Assembly (NCBI GenBank): GCA_012963565.1
Contig: DTVJ01000110.1
Location: forward strand, 1 to 7,499
Direction of reading: 5' to 3'
DNA length: 7,499 nucleotides
Origin: Piscirickettsiaceae bacterium
Lineage (GTDB): Bacteria > Pseudomonadota > Gammaproteobacteria > PS1 > Pseudothioglobaceae
A program made the position numbers and the translations under genes. Positions 4,124 to 7,499 of the stretch are shown piece by piece. The notes under the pieces are model-generated. The model saw only the letters and a program-made list of their open reading frames with translations, was not told the DNA's origin and searched no databases. Positions within the stretch are counted from its first letter, which is position 1, and every line of letters starts with the position of its first letter.

Positions 4124-6624
4124 ATCCAAAACCGATTTATCGTAAAGACTATCAACCGAGTGCGTATTTAGTTCGCACCACTGAGCTTAGTTTTGAGTTG
4201 TTTGAAGATGAGACGATTGTCTCATCTAAGGTTAATTATTATCAAAACTCAGCTTCAAGTAATCAATCCAATGTTTTATTTTTAAATGGTGTTGATCTAG
4301 AACTAATCTCTATTTTGATTGATGGCATAGAGCCTGCTTATCAGTTAGTCAAGGACGGCATAGAATTGAGTGACCTCGGAGATGAGTTTGTTTTAGAAAT
4401 TACCACACGCATTCACCCTGAAAAAAATACTAGTCTGAATGGTTTATATCAATCAAGCGGTAATTTTTGCACTCAGTGTGAGGCGCATGGCTTTAGACAA
4501 ATCACTTATTATTTAGACAGACCTGATGTGCTTAGCGTGTTTACTACCCATATCAAGGCTGATTCTACGCGTTATCCAGTCTTACTCAGCAATGGCAATT
4601 TGATCACCTCTAAACCAGGTGAGGTGACTTGGCATGATCCTACCCCTAAGCCATGCTACTTATTTGCTTTGGTCGCTGGTGACTTTGATGTATTGGAAGA
4701 TACTTACACAACCTTGTCAGGCAATGAAGTAGCACTCAAGATTTACGTTGAGTCTCATAACATTGATAAAACTGAATTTGCTATGGCTTCGCTTAAGCGT
4801 TCTTTTGCCTGGGACGAGCAGCGCTTTGGTCTTGAATATGATTTAGACATTTATATGATTGTGGCAGTCGATGATTTCAACATGGGTGCCATGGAAAATA
4901 AAGGCCTAAATATTTTTAATTCAGCTTGTGTATTGGCCAACCCTGATACGGCGACTGATAAAGATTTTATTAATGTTGAGGCAGTGATTGGGCATGAATA
5001 TTTTCATAACTGGACTGGTAATCGAGTTACCTGTCAGGATTGGTTCCAGCTTAGTTTAAAGGAAAGTTTAACCGTTTTTAGAGATCAGGAATTTACCTCT
5101 GATTTGCACTCACGTGCGATTAAACGCATTGAAGATGTAAATGGCTTGCGTACTTTCCAGTTTGCTGAAGATGCGGGTCCGATGAAACACCCTGTGAGAC
5201 CAGAGTCTTATATTGAGATGAATAATTTCTACACTTTTACTGTGTATGAGAAGGGTGCAGAAGTGATTCGTATGATTCACACTCTTTTGGGTGAGGAAGG
5301 TTTTCAGCAAGGCATGAAACTCTATTTTGAGCGCCATGATGGCCAGGCTGTGACCATTGATGATTTTGTGAGTGCTATGGGTGATGCTAATGATTTTGAT
5401 TTTGAATTATTTATGACTTGGTATTCACAACCAGGTACACCCGAGATAGAGATTAAAACCCACTATGATGCTAATAGCAAAACTTATAGTGCCATAATTA
5501 CGCAACTTGGCGAGCATACTTATTATTTGCCAATTCGTTATGGTTTGATGGATGATCAAGGTCATGAGATCGATCAAGGCGTATTGGTGTTGGATGAGCG
5601 TGAAAAAACTTATCAGTTCAAAGATTTAGAGTGTGAGCCAACTCCATCTTGGCTTCGAAGTTTTTCAGCGCCAATTAAACTCACATCAAATCTGAGTCTC
5701 GAGCAAAGAATGTTTTTGTGTGAGCATGACACGGATGCGTTTAGTCGTTGGGACAATGCTCAAGAGTTGTGGTTATCTTTAATTCTGGATCCTGATCAAG
5801 TGGATGAAGTAGCATTATTCGATGCATTTGAAAAAGTACTAAATAACGAAACAGATAACTCGCTAGTAAGTGAAATGCTAACGCTACCATCAGAGCGATT
5901 CTTACATTTACGTGTTGATGAGATTGATGTACTTGAGATTCGACGAAAGCGAGAAGCGGTCATTGAAAAAATTATTCAGCGTTTTAAATCTTTATTGTTA
6001 ACGACTTATGCCAAGCTTAATACACAAGATGATTATGAACTAACACCAGAAGCAGTCGGTAACCGATCATTGAAAAATATTTGCTTGTATTATTTGGTTA
6101 AAGGCGGCGAATTTGAATTAGCTTATACTCAATTTAGTACAGCCAATTGCATGAGTGATCGACTCGGTGGTTTTAACGCATTATTGGCCATTGACAATCC
6201 ATATCAAGATAAGGCAATTACAGAAATGTTTGAGCGTTATCAAAATGACACTCAAGTGATGGACAAATGGTTTGCTGCACAAGCATTAGCGCCAGCGAGC
6301 AATGTTGATAACATTAAGCAATTAATGCAGCATACATTGTTCTCATTTAATACACCTAATCGACTGCGCAGTGTGATTGGTAGTTTTGCTCAAAATTTTG
6401 TCCAGTTTCACAACCAGCAGGGCTATGAGTTATTGACTGAGGTAATTATTAAACTTAATACCTCTAATCCTCAAATTGGCGCCAGGTTAGTGAGTATTTA
6501 CAATCATTGGAAACGCTATACGCCAGAGTTGCGAGCGTTACAAAAACAACAATTAGAAAAAATCTTGGCAACTAAAAACCTATCTAATGATATTTTTGAG
6601 ATTGTACAAGCGGCCCTGAAATGA
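4111..6624 (+). CDS. pepN: Aminopeptidase N, M1 family; probable ATT start
   Basis: Cytosolic zinc metallo-aminopeptidase removing N-terminal residues in the last steps of protein breakdown. With an ATT start it has 837 residues (E. coli PepN 870). In this numbering the GAMEN substrate motif is at 259-263, HEYFH zinc ligands His295 and His299, general base Glu296, third ligand Glu318 and catalytic Tyr379 in TVYEKGAE, each two less than in E. coli (297, 301, 320, 381). QCEAHGFR near 122-129 carries the amine-anchoring Glu. The M1 domains continue to the C-terminal helical domain with MDKWFAAQA and NPQIGARL. In-frame codons before the TTG at 4198 encode YRKDYQPS, matching YRHDYRAP near residue 9 of E. 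coli PepN, so TTG would truncate conserved sequence. No ATG, GTG or TTG exists upstream in frame; ATT 4111 after GGGAG fits best. It overlaps pncC by 4 bp. Confidence 0.93.
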   Translation: MSTVDPKPIYRKDYQPSAYLVRTTELSFELFEDETIVSSKVNYYQNSASSNQSNVLFLNGVDLELISILIDGIEPAYQLVKDGIELSDLGDEFVLEITTRIHPEKNTSLNGLYQSSGNFCTQCEAHGFRQITYYLDRPDVLSVFTTHIKADSTRYPVLLSNGNLITSKPGEVTWHDPTPKPCYLFALVAGDFDVLEDTYTTLSGNEVALKIYVESHNIDKTEFAMASLKRSFAWDEQRFGLEYDLDIYMIVAVDDFNMGAMENKGLNIFNSACVLANPDTATDKDFINVEAVIGHEYFHNWTGNRVTCQDWFQLSLKESLTVFRDQEFTSDLHSRAIKRIEDVNGLRTFQFAEDAGPMKHPVRPESYIEMNNFYTFTVYEKGAEVIRMIHTLLGEEGFQQGMKLYFERHDGQAVTIDDFVSAMGDANDFDFELFMTWYSQPGTPEIEIKTHYDANSKTYSAIITQLGEHTYYLPIRYGLMDDQGHEIDQGVLVLDEREKTYQFKDLECEPTPSWLRSFSAPIKLTSNLSLEQRMFLCEHDTDAFSRWDNAQELWLSLILDPDQVDEVALFDAFEKVLNNETDNSLVSEMLTLPSERFLHLRVDEIDVLEIRRKREAVIEKIIQRFKSLLLTTYAKLNTQDDYELTPEAVGNRSLKNICLYYLVKGGEFELAYTQFSTANCMSDRLGGFNALLAIDNPYQDKAITEMFERYQNDTQVMDKWFAAQALAPASNVDNIKQLMQHTLFSFNTPNRLRSVIGSFAQNFVQFHNQQGYELLTEVIIKLNTSNPQIGARLVSIYNHWKRYTPELRALQKQQLEKILATKNLSNDIFEIVQAALK

Positions 6625-7088
6625 ACTTAGCAACCTTGACCCAAGTACTGATTGAGCACTCACTTACTATTTCAGTAGCAGAATCCTGTACGGGTGGTAA
6701 TTTATCCTCACTGTTAACTAGTGTCTCTGGATCATCTGCTTATTTTGATCGAGGTTACATTGCTTATAGCAATCAGGCAAAGGTGGACATGCTTGGTGTG
6801 GATCCGTCAACCCTGACGCAATTTGGCGCAGTTAGTGAGCAAACGGCGCAAGCAATGGTTAAAGGTGTTGCTGAGCATTCTAATAGTGATGTAAGTGTTT
6901 CAATTACCGGTATTGCTGGTCCTACGGGGAGCACTCAGGATAAGCCAGTGGGTATGGTGTGTTTCGGGTTTTATATTAAGGATGCTTACTTTGCCAATAC
7001 TCAGTACTTTACAGGCGATCGAGTAACGGTTATTGCTAGTAGTGTTAATTTTGTCATACAGACTTTAGTTGATGAACTATCCGCATAA
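6621..7088 (+). CDS. pncC: Nicotinamide-nucleotide amidohydrolase (PncC, CinA C-terminal domain family)
   Basis: Stand-alone CinA C-terminal domain enzyme that deamidates nicotinamide mononucleotide to nicotinic acid mononucleotide, recycling the NMN released by NAD-dependent DNA ligase and other NAD consumers. It has 155 residues, near the 165 of E. coli PncC, and lacks the N-terminal MoCF domain of full CinA proteins. Signatures: SVAESCTGG at 18-26 containing the catalytic Ser, YSNQAK at 49-54, GAVSEQTA at 69-76, TGIAGPTGST at 96-105 and KPVG at 108-111. The ATG overlaps the pepN stop in the classic ATGA arrangement, with no clear Shine-Dalgarno, so translation is probably coupled to pepN. 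Older annotations would call it competence-damage protein CinA; nothing here suggests a role in transformation. Confidence 0.94.
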   Translation: MNLATLTQVLIEHSLTISVAESCTGGNLSSLLTSVSGSSAYFDRGYIAYSNQAKVDMLGVDPSTLTQFGAVSEQTAQAMVKGVAEHSNSDVSVSITGIAGPTGSTQDKPVGMVCFGFYIKDAYFANTQYFTGDRVTVIASSVNFVIQTLVDELSA

Positions 7089-7499
7089 GTTTAGTGTTGC
7101 GCCAATGATGGATTGGACCGATCGACATTGTCGATATTTTTATCGTCTCATGTCTAAGCACACACAGCTTTATACTGAAATGATCACTAGCAAAGCTATT
7201 TTGCATGGTGATAAAAAACGCCTACTAGACTACCATGAAGACGAACACTCGCTAGTATTACAACTCGGTGGCAGTGATCCAAATGAGATGGCGCAGTGCG
7301 CTAAAATTGCCCAAGACTGGGGTTATGATGAAGTCAATATCAATGTCGGTTGCCCCTCTGATAGGGTTCAATCAGGTAGTTTTGGTGCGTGTTTAATGCA
7401 AACACCACAACTGGTTGCTGAGTGTGTTGATGCCATGAAACAAGCAAGTGATATTCCCGTTACTGTGAAGTCACGTATTGGTGTTGATGATATGGAAAG
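7072..7499 (+). CDS. dusA: tRNA-dihydrouridine synthase A, N-terminal part (runs off right edge)
   Basis: FMN- and NADPH-dependent enzyme reducing uridine to dihydrouridine in the tRNA D-loop (U20 and U20a for E. coli DusA). 142 complete codons are present, about 40 percent of a usual DusA. The opening FSVAPMMDWTDRHCRYF (7-23) carries the flavin-phosphate-region APM motif and the DWTDRHCRYF wording typical of DusA rather than DusB or DusC. TEMITSKAILHG follows at 35-46, QLGGSDP at 64-70, NVGCPSDRVQ at 91-100 with the catalytic Cys94 that protonates the base, FGACLM at 104-109 and TVKSRIG at 131-137. The ATG at 7072 overlaps the last 17 bp of pncC; the next in-frame ATG (7105) would delete part of the flavin-binding start. 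No Shine-Dalgarno is visible, suggesting coupling to pncC. Confidence 0.95.
   Translation, partial: MNYPHKFSVAPMMDWTDRHCRYFYRLMSKHTQLYTEMITSKAILHGDKKRLLDYHEDEHSLVLQLGGSDPNEMAQCAKIAQDWGYDEVNINVGCPSDRVQSGSFGACLMQTPQLVAECVDAMKQASDIPVTVKSRIGVDDME

Noticed and set aside
4198..4200. TTG as the pepN start codon
   Set aside because: It would drop 29 in-frame codons with clear similarity to the PepN N-terminus, and no Shine-Dalgarno precedes it at a usable distance.
5110..5337. Minus-strand open frame of 75 codons
   Set aside because: Antisense shadow of the pepN catalytic domain.
1..7499. A novel defence, mobile or biosynthetic system
   Set aside because: Every coding region belongs to a well-known conserved family with intact motifs, base composition looks uniform, and no direct repeats, integrase, transposase or toxin-antitoxin pair was found.

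Overview
This window is a compact piece of an AT-rich gammaproteobacterial chromosome. It holds housekeeping genes only; I see no mobile element, CRISPR array, tRNA, rRNA or phage gene. The proteobacterial assignment rests on three proteins: an RNase E N-terminal half whose key residues fall at exactly the Escherichia coli positions, a PepN-type M1 aminopeptidase, and DusA. The AT bias and protein wording remind me of the SUP05/Thioglobus and thiotrophic-symbiont group. That is recollection, not a computed placement.

Left part, minus strand: positions 1-1172 encode the N-terminal 390 residues of RNase E (rne), which runs off the left edge. Positions 1173-1496 contain no gene. They appear to be the rne promoter (extended -10) followed by a leader of about 290 nt with at least six inverted repeats. 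Such a leader fits the known autoregulation of rne by its own 5' UTR. Upstream, 1497-2216 encodes a short-chain dehydrogenase of the pteridine reductase type (Asp-Tyr-Lys active site). No terminator is visible between it and rne.

Right part, plus strand: starting only 15 bp from the divergent reductase start codon, a tight five-gene run reads midA-like methyltransferase (2232-3326), uppP (3329-4123), pepN (4111-6624), pncC (6621-7088) and dusA (7072 to the right edge). Every junction is a gap of 2 bp or an overlap of 4 to 17 bp, so one mRNA with translational coupling is likely. The products are functionally unrelated: a putative respiratory-complex assembly methyltransferase, undecaprenyl-pyrophosphate recycling for the cell wall, peptide turnover, NMN salvage and tRNA dihydrouridine synthesis. 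This looks like a housekeeping operon rather than a pathway.

Two points stand out. First, pepN has no ATG, GTG or TTG at the position demanded by homology. The best start is an ATT codon inside the end of uppP, 7 nt after a GGGAG Shine-Dalgarno; a default TTG start would cut 29 conserved residues. Second, the rne leader carries hairpins whose wobble pairs only work in the rne-sense RNA. I found no convincing undescribed multi-gene system here.
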